The notes under the pieces: generated by a model
Databases searched by the model: none
Seen by the model: the letters and a program-made list of their open reading frames with translations, nothing else
Told to the model about the DNA's origin: nothing
Shown here: piece by piece, positions 53,527 to 63,450 of the stretch
Layout: every line of letters starts with the position of its first letter
Numbering within the stretch: the stretch's first letter is position 1
Source: Dyadobacter sp. 3J3
GTDB lineage: Bacteria > Bacteroidota > Bacteroidia > Cytophagales > Spirosomataceae
Assembly: GCF_009801115.1 (NCBI RefSeq)
Contig: NZ_VTOL01000003.1
Coordinates: 496,001-560,000, forward strand
Reading direction: 5' to 3'
Length of the DNA: 64,000 bases
Program-made: the position numbers and the translations under genes

Positions 53527-56016
53527 ATGATAAGATACATCTACGGTCTTATATTATCTTTTGTATTACTAAATGCAAGTGCCCAAAACAAAACGCCGGA
53601 ACAATTTCTGGGACACCCTTTGGGCAGTAAATTCTCATTTCATTACCAGGTTGTCGATTATTTCAAGATCATTGCCGCGCAAAATCCTAATCAGGTTAAG
53701 GCCGTACAATATGGCAGCACCAATGAAGGCAGGCCGCTGATGGTATTCATCGTCGCCTCGCCTGAAAACTTTGCGCGACTGGAAGAAATTCGTCTGGATC
53801 ATATCAAAAGCACAAAAAATCAATCTGTAAAAACAGACGACAAAACGCCAGCGATTGCCTGGCTAAGTTATAATGTGCACGGAAACGAAGCGGTATCTTC
53901 CGAAACTTCCATGAAGGTGATTTACGAATTACTGAACAAGAACAACCGTTCGATGCAGGAAGTTTTGAAAAATACGATTATCATTATTGATCCATGCATC
54001 AATCCCGATGGCCGCGACCGGTACGTACAATGGTATAACCGTATTCAAAATGAGGTTTCGGACGTGACGCCTTTTGCTTTGGAACACAACGAACCATGGC
54101 CGGGCGGACGATTTAATCATTATCTTTTTGACCTGAACCGTGACTGGGCATGGCAAACACAAAAAGAAACACAGGAACGTATCGTTTTTTATAACCAGTG
54201 GATGCCGCATTTGCACGCCGATTTCCATGAAATGGGTCCAAACCGAAGTTATTACTTCCCCCCTGCCGCAAAACCTTTTCACCAGGATATCACGAAATGG
54301 CAGCGCGAGTTCAACGAGATTCTGGGAGCTAACTGCCGGAAATATTTCGATCAGAATAACTGGACTTATTTTTCTAAAAAAGAATATGATTTGTTCTATC
54401 CAAGTTATGGTGATACATGGCCAACCTACAACGGAGCTATTGGAATGACTTATGAGCAAGGCGGCGGCGGTCGTGCTGGTTTGGCTATTGAGCGCCCGGA
54501 TGAAAATGATACGCTTACTTTAAAAAGCCGGATCGAACATCATTATGTAACGAGCGTTGCTACGCTTGAAACCGTTTCTACCAATAAGGACAAAATGGTT
54601 TCCGAATTTAACAGCTTTTATGGAAACGCCGTTCAAAAGCCGATTGGCACATTTAAAACGTATCTGATCAAAGCTCAGGGAAATGAGGAGCGCGTCAGAT
54701 CTTTTACAGAATGGCTTTCCAAACAAGGTTTTGAATACGGGATTGCCGGTAAAAATCTGGCCGTAAAAGGAACCGAACTGACAACGCTGACGGACCAGAA
54801 TGTTAAAATGGAAAGCAACGATCTTTTGATAACCGCATACCAGCCGAAATCCAATCTTCTTAAAATCCTTTTTGAAACAAAACCGGTTTTGGAAGATTCC
54901 ATCACGTATGATATCACCAGCTGGGGAATTTCCTATTTGTATGGAATTAAAACTTTCGGTTTGAAGGAAAAATATGTACCGGCCGCCTATCAGCCTGAAA
55001 AAATTGAAAACAAAATACCAGCCGCGACACCTTATGCATATATAGCAAAATGGAACAGTGTAAATGATGCTGTTTTTCTTTCTGAATTATTGAAAAGAAA
55101 AATCCTGGTCCGGAGTTCCAATATTCCTTTTGAAACGAATAAAATGACCTTCGAAGCCGGGACTTTGATTATTACCAAAAAGGGAAATTATGTAAGTAAT
55201 TTTGATAGTCTGGTTACCTCGCTTGCCACAAAACATTTTGTAAAACTTGTTCCGGTAACTTCCGGCGGCGTAACAGCCGGAGCAAATTTTGGCTCAGATG
55301 AAGTTGTAACGATCAGGCCACCAAAGATTGTAACCCTTGTTGGTGACGGGATTTCTCCTACGGCTGTTGGTGCCGTCTGGCATTATTTTGAACAGCAAAT
55401 AAAATATCCGCTGACGCTAATTTCTCAGGACAAACTTGCACAACTTCCTTTTGATCAGGTTGATGTTTTGATTTTACCAAGTGGAAATTATTCCAATATC
55501 TTAAATGAAAAACTACTGGCAACTTTGCAGGACTGGGTCAAAAAAGGCGGAAGACTTATTGTCATGGAAAATGCAAATGATGCGTTTTTGAACAAACCCG
55601 GATTTGATCTTACCAAAAAAGTAACGACCCATAAAAAAGATCAGGACACGTTCAAAAAGTTTGGCGAGCAGGAAAGAGAGGAAGCCAGCACGACCTCGCC
55701 GGGAAGTATGTTTCAGGTAACGCTTGACGCTACACATCCGCTTTCGTTTGGTTGCAGCAAGGATTATTTCACCATTGTGCGCAATGCTTACAATATGGAT
55801 TACCTGACAGAGGGCTGGAATGTTGGTTACCTGACGGACACGGCTTACAAAGCTGGTTTCGTTGGAAACAAGGCGACTGAAAAGCTAAAAAATACTTTGC
55901 TCATGGGCGTTCAGGAAATGGGACAGGGAAAAATCACGTATTTGATGGATGATCCTCTGTTTCGCGGAATGCTTTATAATGGCAAAATACTTTTTAGCAA
56001 TGCAGTTTTCAGATAA
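53527..56016 (+). CDS. M14-family zinc carboxypeptidase, secreted
   Basis: The 829-residue protein has a signal peptide (MIRYIYGLILSFVLLNASAQ) and an M14 peptidase domain: zinc ligands His118 and Glu121 in NVHGNEAVSSE, then CINPDGRDR and a later His in LHADFHEMGP. The second half (about 480-829) is a C-terminal extension with a flavodoxin/glutaminase-like fold (VDVLILPSGNYSN, DWVKKGGRLIVMENA). Many Bacteroidota encode such long secreted M14 peptidases. It probably degrades peptides outside the cytoplasm. Confidence 0.92.
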   Translation: MIRYIYGLILSFVLLNASAQNKTPEQFLGHPLGSKFSFHYQVVDYFKIIAAQNPNQVKAVQYGSTNEGRPLMVFIVASPENFARLEEIRLDHIKSTKNQSVKTDDKTPAIAWLSYNVHGNEAVSSETSMKVIYELLNKNNRSMQEVLKNTIIIIDPCINPDGRDRYVQWYNRIQNEVSDVTPFALEHNEPWPGGRFNHYLFDLNRDWAWQTQKETQERIVFYNQWMPHLHADFHEMGPNRSYYFPPAAKPFHQDITKWQREFNEILGANCRKYFDQNNWTYFSKKEYDLFYPSYGDTWPTYNGAIGMTYEQGGGGRAGLAIERPDENDTLTLKSRIEHHYVTSVATLETVSTNKDKMVSEFNSFYGNAVQKPIGTFKTYLIKAQGNEERVRSFTEWLSKQGFEYGIAGKNLAVKGTELTTLTDQNVKMESNDLLITAYQPKSNLLKILFETKPVLEDSITYDITSWGISYLYGIKTFGLKEKYVPAAYQPEKIENKIPAATPYAYIAKWNSVNDAVFLSELLKRKILVRSSNIPFETNKMTFEAGTLIITKKGNYVSNFDSLVTSLATKHFVKLVPVTSGGVTAGANFGSDEVVTIRPPKIVTLVGDGISPTAVGAVWHYFEQQIKYPLTLISQDKLAQLPFDQVDVLILPSGNYSNILNEKLLATLQDWVKKGGRLIVMENANDAFLNKPGFDLTKKVTTHKKDQDTFKKFGEQEREEASTTSPGSMFQVTLDATHPLSFGCSKDYFTIVRNAYNMDYLTEGWNVGYLTDTAYKAGFVGNKATEKLKNTLLMGVQEMGQGKITYLMDDPLFRGMLYNGKILFSNAVFR

Positions 56017-56023
56017 TCAGATG

Positions 56024-56440
56024 TTACAAAAAATATCTTAGTGCAAGCTCATAACCCTTTAAACCTAAACCACTTATCATTCCTTTGCAGCGATCGGTAA
56101 GATAGCTGTGGTGACGATACGGTTCACGGGTATAAATATTGGAAATATGAACTTCAACGGCCGGCGTAATAACAGCAGAAAGTGCGTCGGCCAACGCTAT
56201 TGAAGTATGGGAATAACCACCGGCATTCACAATAATTCCATCAAAAGTAAATCCTACTTCATGGATTTTATCAATTAAATCGCCTTCATGATTGGACTGA
56301 TAATAATGAAGCTGGATTTTGGGAAACTCGTTTTTTAAACCTTTAAAATAATCTTCGAACGACTGGTTTCCATATACCGTAGGCTCACGGGTTCCTAAAA
56401 GATTAAGATTCGGACCGTTGAGAATTAAGATTTTTTTCAT
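56024..56440 (-). CDS. aroQ: type II 3-dehydroquinate dehydratase
   Basis: The 138-residue protein from the ATG at 56440 (MKKILILNGPNLNLLGTREP) is AroQ, which dehydrates 3-dehydroquinate in the shikimate pathway. Active-site features are the NGPNLNLLG loop with the catalytic Tyr in EPTVYGN, QSNHEGDLID, IVNAGGYSHTS and EVHISN. A start at 56479 would add residues without family similarity. It converges with the M14 gene (7-bp gap) and diverges from the recombinase gene. Confidence 0.95.
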   Translation of the reverse strand: MKKILILNGPNLNLLGTREPTVYGNQSFEDYFKGLKNEFPKIQLHYYQSNHEGDLIDKIHEVGFTFDGIIVNAGGYSHTSIALADALSAVITPAVEVHISNIYTREPYRHHSYLTDRCKGMISGLGLKGYELALRYFL

Positions 56441-56490
56441 AAAAAAAGATTCGGGCCTTACATTTATAAGATTAAACAACCGGTGAAATT

Positions 56491-57387
56491 ATGTGGCAAA
56501 GCTACATCAAACATTTTAAAAACTACCTGCGCCTGGAAAGGTCGTTTTCCGACAATTCGGTTCAGGCCTATGTTCGTGATGTTGAAAAACTTGCTGAATA
56601 TATCGAACTCGCGGCAATAAACGTCTCTCCGGCGGAGACAAAAGAAGAACATCTTTTAGCATTTCTAAAATATTTGTCAGAATTAGGATTGACGGCGCAT
56701 TCACAGGCCCGGATACTTTCCGGGATCAAGGCGTTTTATAAGTATCTTTTACTGGAAAATGAAATCACAGAAGATCCGACTGAGTTAATAGAAGCACCGC
56801 GTTTGCCAAGAAAACTTCCGGATGTTTTGTCCTATGATGAAATTGAACAAATGCTCAACGCGATTGATCATTCAACGCCGGAAGGAACCAGAAATCGCGC
56901 AATTATTGAAGTTTTGTACAGTTCAGGTCTACGCGTTTCCGAGCTCATCGGATTGCAGTTAACGTTCTGTTATTTTGATATCGGCTTCATCCGGATTTTA
57001 GGAAAAGGAGACAAAGTAAGACTAGTACCGATTGGAAAAGAAGCAATAAAGTATGTTGAACTCTATCTTGAACATGTCAGAAAAGAAATTGAAGTTAAAA
57101 AAGACAGTGAAGATATCGTTTTCCTGAACCGTCGCGGCGGACAACTTTCCCGTGTGATGGTTTTTCTGATCATAAAAGATGTCGCAGAAAAAGCAGGAAT
57201 TGCAAAAAACGTAAGTCCACATACTTTCCGCCATTCCTTTGCCACACATCTGATCGAAGGCGGAGCCAGTTTAAGGGCCGTCCAGGAAATGCTTGGGCAC
57301 GAATCCATCACAACAACAGAAATCTACACCCACCTGGACAGAGATTATCTAAGACAAATCATCACCGAATTCCACCCACGTTCCTGA
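56491..57387 (+). CDS. xerD: XerD-type site-specific tyrosine recombinase
   Basis: The 298-residue protein has the core-binding domain (1-95: FKNYLRLERSFSDNSVQAYVRDVEKL) and the catalytic domain with Arg in SSGLRVSELIGL, HTFRHSFATHLIEGGA, LGHESITTTEIYTHL (His and nucleophile Tyr). All four box I/II residues are present. XerC/XerD resolve chromosome dimers at dif; its core-genome position and full motif set favour XerD over a mobile integrase. Confidence 0.9.
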   Translation: MWQSYIKHFKNYLRLERSFSDNSVQAYVRDVEKLAEYIELAAINVSPAETKEEHLLAFLKYLSELGLTAHSQARILSGIKAFYKYLLLENEITEDPTELIEAPRLPRKLPDVLSYDEIEQMLNAIDHSTPEGTRNRAIIEVLYSSGLRVSELIGLQLTFCYFDIGFIRILGKGDKVRLVPIGKEAIKYVELYLEHVRKEIEVKKDSEDIVFLNRRGGQLSRVMVFLIIKDVAEKAGIAKNVSPHTFRHSFATHLIEGGASLRAVQEMLGHESITTTEIYTHLDRDYLRQIITEFHPRS

Positions 57388-57443
57388 TTGCCAGAACAAA
57401 ACCTGACGATTTCCTGACAACCCCTGACCAAAAATGACTTTTT

Positions 57444-57647
57444 TTACTTGACCTCTTTTAATAACGAGTCAATCCCAAGCGTATCCTTTTCCGGAAGTTC
57501 CCCAGGCAAAGCACGTTGCAATTGCTTTGGTTTGTTCCATGGAGCCGTTGTACGGCTAGACATATCGTAAGAAATGTAGATAAAAAGTGCCACGAAAAGT
57601 ATAAATACGGTGATAAATATCCGTCTGTTACGATTTGGAGTTTCCAT
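57444..57647 (-). CDS. small single-pass membrane protein
   Basis: The 67-residue protein has a basic N-terminus (METPNRNRRIF), one transmembrane segment (TVFILFVALFIYISYDM) and a short polar tail. Its start lies 2 bp after the stop of the SixA-like gene, so both are in one operon. No family was recognised. Confidence 0.65.
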   Translation of the reverse strand: METPNRNRRIFITVFILFVALFIYISYDMSSRTTAPWNKPKQLQRALPGELPEKDTLGIDSLLKEVK

Positions 57648-57649
57648 TA

Positions 57650-58156
57650 CTAATTTGAGTCCCGCAGTTGTTTAGGAGATTGGTATAAAATAAAGGTCCC
57701 GGTTTTGGCCGAAACTTCCGCCCATTCCAGATTGTCAAATTCAATGATCACGAGACTGCATTTCGACATAGAATCCAGATCTGCACCTGACAAATACTCG
57801 GCAAAATAGGTGATATCCGGATTATGACCAAACAACGCAACCACTTCACTTTCAGCAGGAATTGCATTCACCACAGCCAGATAACCACGTGCGCCGCCAT
57901 CATACAAAATATCTTCCAGAATAATATCTGAGGCCTGAAAATGCAGCTGATCACCCATAATCACCGCTGTTTGAGAGGCACGGGCGGCCCGGCTCGAAAT
58001 AAAACGGTCGGGAAATATATTTTTTGACGCAAGCCATCTACCCATGGCAGAAGAATCAGTTTTGCCTTTTCCAATCAGTTCGCGTTCAAAATCCCGAACC
58101 ATCAGTTTCTGATCTTCGGCAGCGGCGTGGCGCACAAGTATGAGTGTTCTTTTCAT
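57650..58156 (-). CDS. SixA-like histidine phosphatase
   Basis: The 168-residue protein starts with TLILVRHAAAED, the RHG-type active-site motif of the histidine phosphatase superfamily in its SixA form, followed by ISSRAARASQTA and a second histidine in VVALFGHNPDITYFAEYL. SixA in Escherichia coli dephosphorylates a phosphorelay protein; the target here is unknown. It is divergent from sppA. Confidence 0.9.
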   Translation of the reverse strand: MKRTLILVRHAAAEDQKLMVRDFERELIGKGKTDSSAMGRWLASKNIFPDRFISSRAARASQTAVIMGDQLHFQASDIILEDILYDGGARGYLAVVNAIPAESEVVALFGHNPDITYFAEYLSGADLDSMSKCSLVIIEFDNLEWAEVSAKTGTFILYQSPKQLRDSN

Positions 58157-58369
58157 TGCTATAATTTGTACAAAAATAAGGAATCTGATCGAGCCAATCC
58201 GAGGATTTGCAAGGAAATAAAAAAGAAAGAATTATCGAAATGAAAATATAACCATTCATTTCACTAAAATTGCCTTCGGACATTATTTGTTAACCTACCT
58301 GGCACAATTAATAGTTAATTTTGTTAAACCAATAATCGAAAAACTCAAAATCTTTGCTATATATCCATT

Positions 58370-60136
58370 ATGTTACAATTCTTTAAATACGTTTTTGCAA
58401 CCCTGGTCGGTATTCTGGTCTTCTTTATACTGTCGTTTTTTATTCTTGTTGGCATAGGCTCCGCGCTTTCGTCGGATGAGAAAGTTGTCGTTGAAGATAA
58501 ATCGGTTTTAAAACTCGACCTCAATAAGCCCATCGCAGAAGTGGGTGTAGAAAATCCATTGTCGGAACTTGGCGGGCCTTTTTCAGGAAACGAAAATGTT
58601 ACTGGTTTAAAGGATATTAAAGATGCTTTAAAAAGCGCTCAGAAAGATGACAAGATCAAAGGAATTTATCTGAAAGCGGAAAATCCACAAGCGGGTTGGG
58701 CTACTTTGGAAGAAATCAGAAACCAGCTTCTGGAATTCAAAAAATCTAAAAAATTCGTTGTTGCCTACGGCGAATCTTTCTCTGAAAAAGGATATTACCT
58801 GGCTTCATTGTCAGACAAAATATATTTGAATCCGGCCGGCGGCATGGAGTGGAACGGGATGTCTGCCGAATATAGTTTTTACAAAGGAACATTTGATAAA
58901 CTGAATATCAAGCCGGAAATTTTCCGTGTTGGTTCATTTAAAAGTGCGATAGAGCCTTTTATTCGTGAGAATATGAGTGATTCGAGCAAGAAACAATCGG
59001 CAGAATTGATCGGTGCGATTTATGGAAATTTCCTGACGAATATTTCCAATTCACGTGGTATTGCAGTTCCAGTATTGAAAGGTTTTGCGGATTCTCTTAC
59101 AATTGATAATCCAAAAGCGGCATTGGCAAACAAACTGGTAACGCATTTAGGATATTGGGATGAATTCGAAAACAGTATCAAGAAGGAATTGAGCATCGAA
59201 GACAAGAAAAATATTTCTTATATAGGTGTTGAAAAATATGTAAAATCGGACGTTACGCCAGAAGATGGTGACTATAATAACCGCGTTGCCGTTCTGATTG
59301 CGGAAGGTGAAATTAATTCCGGTGAAGGAAGTGACGAGTCAATCGGATCTGATGATTTTATTAAAGAATTGAAAAAAGCACGTGATAACGACAAAATCAA
59401 AGCGATTGTGCTTCGTATCAATTCGCCGGGTGGAAGTGCGCTTGCGTCGGATGTGATGTGGAGAGAAATTCAGATAACCTCTAAAAAGAAACCAATCATT
59501 GCTTCCATGTCGGATGTTGCTGCTTCTGGCGGATATTATATGGCGATGGGTTGTGATAAAATTGTTGCGCAGCCAAACACGATTACAGGTTCAATCGGGA
59601 TTTTTGGATTGATATTCAATGTAAAAGATTTCATGAACAACAAATTGGGTGTGACTTTCGACGCTGTTAAAACAAGCGAACATGCAGACTGGCCAACCGC
59701 AACCCGTGACATGACTGAATTTGAAAAGTCTATGATACAGAAAAGTGTCAACGAAGGTTATGCCAATTTCACTTCAAAAGCAGCGGCTGGCAGAAAAATG
59801 CCAGTTGAAAAATTGAGAAGCCTGGCACAGGGACGTGTCTGGTCCGGAACAGAAGCAAAAGCAAATGGCTTGGTGGATGTTTTGGGTGGCATTGACGACG
59901 CAATCGTCATTGCAGTAAAAGCAGCAAAATTGAAAGAAGGCGACTACCGCGTTCGTTATTTCCCTGAAAAGAAAAAGCCAATTGAAGAATTGCTTGGAAA
60001 AATGATGGGCAACTCGGAAGATAAAGTCCTAGACAGAAATCTGGGTGAATTGTCAACCTATGTGAAGATGTACAAAAAACTGATGAACATGGGCGGAATG
60101 CAAACCAGATTGCCTTATGAATTGATAATCAGATAA
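58370..60136 (+). CDS. sppA: signal peptide peptidase SppA, 67-kDa type
   Basis: The 588-residue protein has an N-terminal membrane anchor (FKYVFATLVGILVFFILSFFILVGIGSAL) and two S49 peptidase domains. Domain 1 (about 80-260) bears the general-base lysine region (GESFSEKGYYLAS), and domain 2 (about 300-510) the nucleophile serine (VAASGGYYMAMGCDKIVAQPNTITGSIG). This is the long Gram-negative form that degrades cleaved signal peptides in the inner membrane. A strong bidirectional terminator follows. Confidence 0.95.
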   Translation: MLQFFKYVFATLVGILVFFILSFFILVGIGSALSSDEKVVVEDKSVLKLDLNKPIAEVGVENPLSELGGPFSGNENVTGLKDIKDALKSAQKDDKIKGIYLKAENPQAGWATLEEIRNQLLEFKKSKKFVVAYGESFSEKGYYLASLSDKIYLNPAGGMEWNGMSAEYSFYKGTFDKLNIKPEIFRVGSFKSAIEPFIRENMSDSSKKQSAELIGAIYGNFLTNISNSRGIAVPVLKGFADSLTIDNPKAALANKLVTHLGYWDEFENSIKKELSIEDKKNISYIGVEKYVKSDVTPEDGDYNNRVAVLIAEGEINSGEGSDESIGSDDFIKELKKARDNDKIKAIVLRINSPGGSALASDVMWREIQITSKKKPIIASMSDVAASGGYYMAMGCDKIVAQPNTITGSIGIFGLIFNVKDFMNNKLGVTFDAVKTSEHADWPTATRDMTEFEKSMIQKSVNEGYANFTSKAAAGRKMPVEKLRSLAQGRVWSGTEAKANGLVDVLGGIDDAIVIAVKAAKLKEGDYRVRYFPEKKKPIEELLGKMMGNSEDKVLDRNLGELSTYVKMYKKLMNMGGMQTRLPYELIIR

Positions 60137-60160
60137 GTTTTCGATTATTGAAAAGATATA

Positions 60161-60196
60161 AAAAATCCCTGATCGAAATTTCGATCAGGGATTTTT
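60161..60196. terminator. bidirectional rho-independent terminator
   Basis: AAAAATCCCTGATCGAAA (60161-60178) is followed immediately by its exact reverse complement (60179-60196), giving T-runs on either strand. It separates sppA from the convergent BrkB gene. Confidence 0.9.
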
Positions 60197-60254
60197 AGTT
60201 TAAAATATCTAATAACCATTCGTGAAAAATTCGTGTATTCGTGGCAGAAAAAAA

Positions 60255-61172
60255 TTAAACAACCTTCCCCGTTTCCTCATCAATTTCCTTCCTCACAATT
60301 AAAACCGCGTGCTGGTTTGGCGCAATCCCGATTCCATCTAGCTTGGCATAAACCTTGGTAAATTCAGCTCCAAAATAAAGGATGATCGAAGAATAATAAA
60401 CCCAGGTAAGCAAGATTACAATAGAAGCCGAAGTACCATAAGTCGCTCCCAAATCCGCTTTCCCAATATAAAATGTAATAACAAATTTACCAACCAGAAA
60501 AAGAACCGCTGTAAAAACAGCTCCGACAAGGCATTCCTTCCAACGTAAAAAGCCATCCGGAAGTACTTTAAAAATAACCGTAAAAAGAGAAGTGATAATA
60601 GCCAGCACAACAACCTGATTTACAATATAAAACAGGACAACCGATGCTTCCGAAAAGTATTGCTGTAACCTTGTACTCAGCAAATCCACCACCGCATTGA
60701 CGCCAAGCGAAACCAACAGCAAAAATCCCAGGGTAAGTATGATAGAAAATGAAAGTAACCTATTTTTCAAATATTGCAGCCAACCTTTTTTAGGTTTTGA
60801 TTTAATAGACCAGATGTAATTAATAGAATCCTGAATTTCAGCAAAAACCCCGGTGGCACCGATTAATAAAGTCCCGACCCCAATCGCGGCTGCTACGCCT
60901 GATTTGTTTGAAACCTGGGCATTTTTCAGGATCTCCTGTAATTGAGCGGCGGCATTATCCCCTACCAATCCGCGAATCTGGTCAAATAATTCTCCCTGGA
61001 TCGCATCTCTGCCAAAAAATATACTGAGCACTGAAATGATCACCAAAAGCATTGGTGCTAATGAAAAAATAGTATAGTAAGATAACGCTGCACTCAGTTT
61101 GAGCCCATTATCATTCATAAATTCATTAAAAGTTTCGGATAATAGTGTGAAGGAAAATTTGATTTGTTTCAT
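60255..61172 (-). CDS. YihY/BrkB-family membrane protein
   Basis: The 305-residue protein has about six transmembrane segments and the family signatures LSAALSYYTIFSLAPMLLVI near the N-terminus and LTWVYYSSIILYFGAEFTKVYA near the C-terminus. YihY/BrkB proteins are inner-membrane proteins of unknown function, once misannotated as ribonuclease BN. The C-terminal soluble tail is short. Confidence 0.93.
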   Translation of the reverse strand: MKQIKFSFTLLSETFNEFMNDNGLKLSAALSYYTIFSLAPMLLVIISVLSIFFGRDAIQGELFDQIRGLVGDNAAAQLQEILKNAQVSNKSGVAAAIGVGTLLIGATGVFAEIQDSINYIWSIKSKPKKGWLQYLKNRLLSFSIILTLGFLLLVSLGVNAVVDLLSTRLQQYFSEASVVLFYIVNQVVVLAIITSLFTVIFKVLPDGFLRWKECLVGAVFTAVLFLVGKFVITFYIGKADLGATYGTSASIVILLTWVYYSSIILYFGAEFTKVYAKLDGIGIAPNQHAVLIVRKEIDEETGKVV

Positions 61173-61368
61173 AGGAGGCTTCTGGTTTGATTAAAATTCG
61201 CGTGTGGTTTGGATGCGAATATAATCATGCCAAAGCAAAATGCATTTAGATTTGATTTGTTCCTGAATGAAATGGAACTAGGAACAGCAAAAAAGCCACA
61301 ATCAAAACAAGGATAGTTTTTAGATTATGGCTTTCATTACTTTAAAGCGTCGACAAAGTATTTTACAC

Positions 61369-62784
61369 TCATTCCATAGTTTCAAGAGATCGCAAGAAAC
61401 TGATACTTGGTGTAAAAAAATATTCGCCGCCTTTCATTGTCACGAAATCTTTAAAATCCGTTGGGACCGGCTTCATATCATTGGCGGTATTCCATTGACT
61501 TGACAGGAACTTCGCAGTTGTATTTGGCCCCTGCCCAATCAAAGCGTCCTGGCCAACAAAATTTCCTGGACCGATTTCCCCATTATTGACCCAAGCTTGC
61601 TGAATAAATTCAAATTGCCTTTCAATGCTGCTTTGGTAACACATGAACAGCAAACCTACACCGCCATCCGGCTGATCACCATCGAGATTAAATTCATCAC
61701 GTCCAATATCATTGTAGGGAATACCGCGACGGGTTAATCTGACACTTTTTGCAAAATCAGCTGTAACATCCTGGCGGGGATTCGTGATTCTTATATGCGC
61801 ATGAAAAGGACATTTCATTCCGGATGTATCGTCACGATAATCAAAATCATTTTCGAGCTGTCCCTCCGAAACAACTCCCATCTCGTCACTATGCGATGTC
61901 ACAATTGTTCCATCTTCAAACCTGCCTACAATCATGGCACCAGCCAACTCGCTATTTTGAACCCCATGTTTATTGAAAACGCCATGCACCTGATTGGATA
62001 CGAAATTGATACTTTTGCTCAATTCTTCTTCCGCGGCTTTAAACTTTTTCACATTCTGATCCAGTTTTCTAAAAACAAAATAACTGCCAAAAGTCTCGGG
62101 GCCACCTGTTGGCTCAGGTACAATAAGCGTACTTAAAAGGGCACCATTATCTTCCCATTGCGTTGCAGGAGAATCGGAATTGGCAAGAAAGTTCGGTTGA
62201 CTTACGCCATCTGCATAGCCAAAATGTTCAATTCCGATCGCATGTTGAATGCGTAGAATTTTCCCTTTTTGAATCTTTACAATCTCCAAAAATTCTTGTG
62301 TTGAAAAAAGGATATTGTCCCTTTCGCGTGTGACTGTTGATATATTGCTATCAGCCACTATAATCAGCGCGTCAATATGATTGTTAAAATCATTTTCCCA
62401 GGTAAAAAGATCATCGCCGGTTATACCCGTTCTTGATTTGATTCCTGCCCGAAATGCCGGGTCATCAGGGGTTTCATTCAAGGGAATACCCAAAGCTTCA
62501 TATCCGGATGCAGACAATGAAATATTCAAAAAAGTGCCTCCATCATGCATTGGATCCGTTTCTCTGATCTTAGCATCCTGCAATTGTTTAGAAGAAGAAG
62601 TCACATAAAAACCGGAGAGCCATGACTTTACATCAACTATCCTTTCCGGGATAAATCGGACAAATAAATGATACGCATGCGTTCTTCCGTGAAACTTTAA
62701 GATATTCCCCTGCAAATCGGATAACAAGTCAGTAAACATTTCATCATCCGCAGAAACGTTTGTTTGGTTCAATAAATCAATCAT
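61369..62784 (-). CDS. Dyp-type haem peroxidase
   Basis: The 471-residue protein contains the Dyp signature GYADGVSQP (189-197) with distal Asp192, and a later CPFHAHIRITNPR whose histidine is the likely proximal haem ligand, followed by a conserved arginine-rich stretch. Dyp peroxidases oxidise dyes and other substrates with hydrogen peroxide. There is no obvious signal peptide or encapsulin neighbour. It stands alone on the minus strand. Confidence 0.92.
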   Translation of the reverse strand: MIDLLNQTNVSADDEMFTDLLSDLQGNILKFHGRTHAYHLFVRFIPERIVDVKSWLSGFYVTSSSKQLQDAKIRETDPMHDGGTFLNISLSASGYEALGIPLNETPDDPAFRAGIKSRTGITGDDLFTWENDFNNHIDALIIVADSNISTVTRERDNILFSTQEFLEIVKIQKGKILRIQHAIGIEHFGYADGVSQPNFLANSDSPATQWEDNGALLSTLIVPEPTGGPETFGSYFVFRKLDQNVKKFKAAEEELSKSINFVSNQVHGVFNKHGVQNSELAGAMIVGRFEDGTIVTSHSDEMGVVSEGQLENDFDYRDDTSGMKCPFHAHIRITNPRQDVTADFAKSVRLTRRGIPYNDIGRDEFNLDGDQPDGGVGLLFMCYQSSIERQFEFIQQAWVNNGEIGPGNFVGQDALIGQGPNTTAKFLSSQWNTANDMKPVPTDFKDFVTMKGGEYFFTPSISFLRSLETME

Positions 62785-63329
62785 GGTATGTAGATTTGTT
62801 GCCTACTCTTGTATCCCGTTTTCGGCATGCCGGTTAGTAAAAAAAACAAAGATTTTAAATTGAAAACCAATCCAGTTTTAATCAATCCTATGTGTTTGTC
62901 GAAATACGCTCTGAGTCGAGAAACACTTACGTCAAAAAATATTGCATAGAAGTACATAGCCAATTCTGAGAAAGAAATGGCCGATTTTAACGAGAAGAAA
63001 GCACGTTGAATGATGCGTAAAAATGTATCCTGCTGTTTCCAGGAATTTTACAGGAGTCCGGTACTAAGAAATCACACAAATAATTAGCAATAAATTTTGT
63101 GTCTGTCTTAAAAAGTCAACTTAAACTTGATTTAATAATCTGATCAGACTGATATCTCTGGCAAGTAAATAAAAAATATCGGATCGATCTAAATAACCTA
63201 ACAAATTGTATATCATATTATTAACCGGAAAAAAATTCGTATTACAATTCGGAATTTAAGTAGAAAATCTATGATATAATGCAAATTATGCACAACATTG
63301 CAACGAAGGTCAATACCGCTTAAAGAAAA
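62785..63329. other. 545-bp intergenic stretch
   Basis: The AT-rich region upstream of the Dyp peroxidase gene shows no supported gene; an open frame at 62781-62963 on the minus strand is short and unlike any family. The Dyp promoter should lie near 62800-62900 but no clear consensus was found. Confidence 0.45.
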
Positions 63330-63375
63330 AAAACGCTTTTGTCTACCGAAAAAATACGGTAGACAAAAGCGTTTT
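63330..63375. terminator. rho-independent terminator after the nucleoside transporter
   Basis: AAAACGCTTTTGTCTACCG (63330-63348) pairs perfectly with 63357-63375 around an eight-base A-rich loop, with T-run on the minus strand. Confidence 0.88.
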
Positions 63376-63450
63376 AATAATTGATATACAAAAACTAAAA
63401 CATGTAAGATGCTGTTTCAAAAGCTATGAAATCGTGCGAGGTTTAAAATA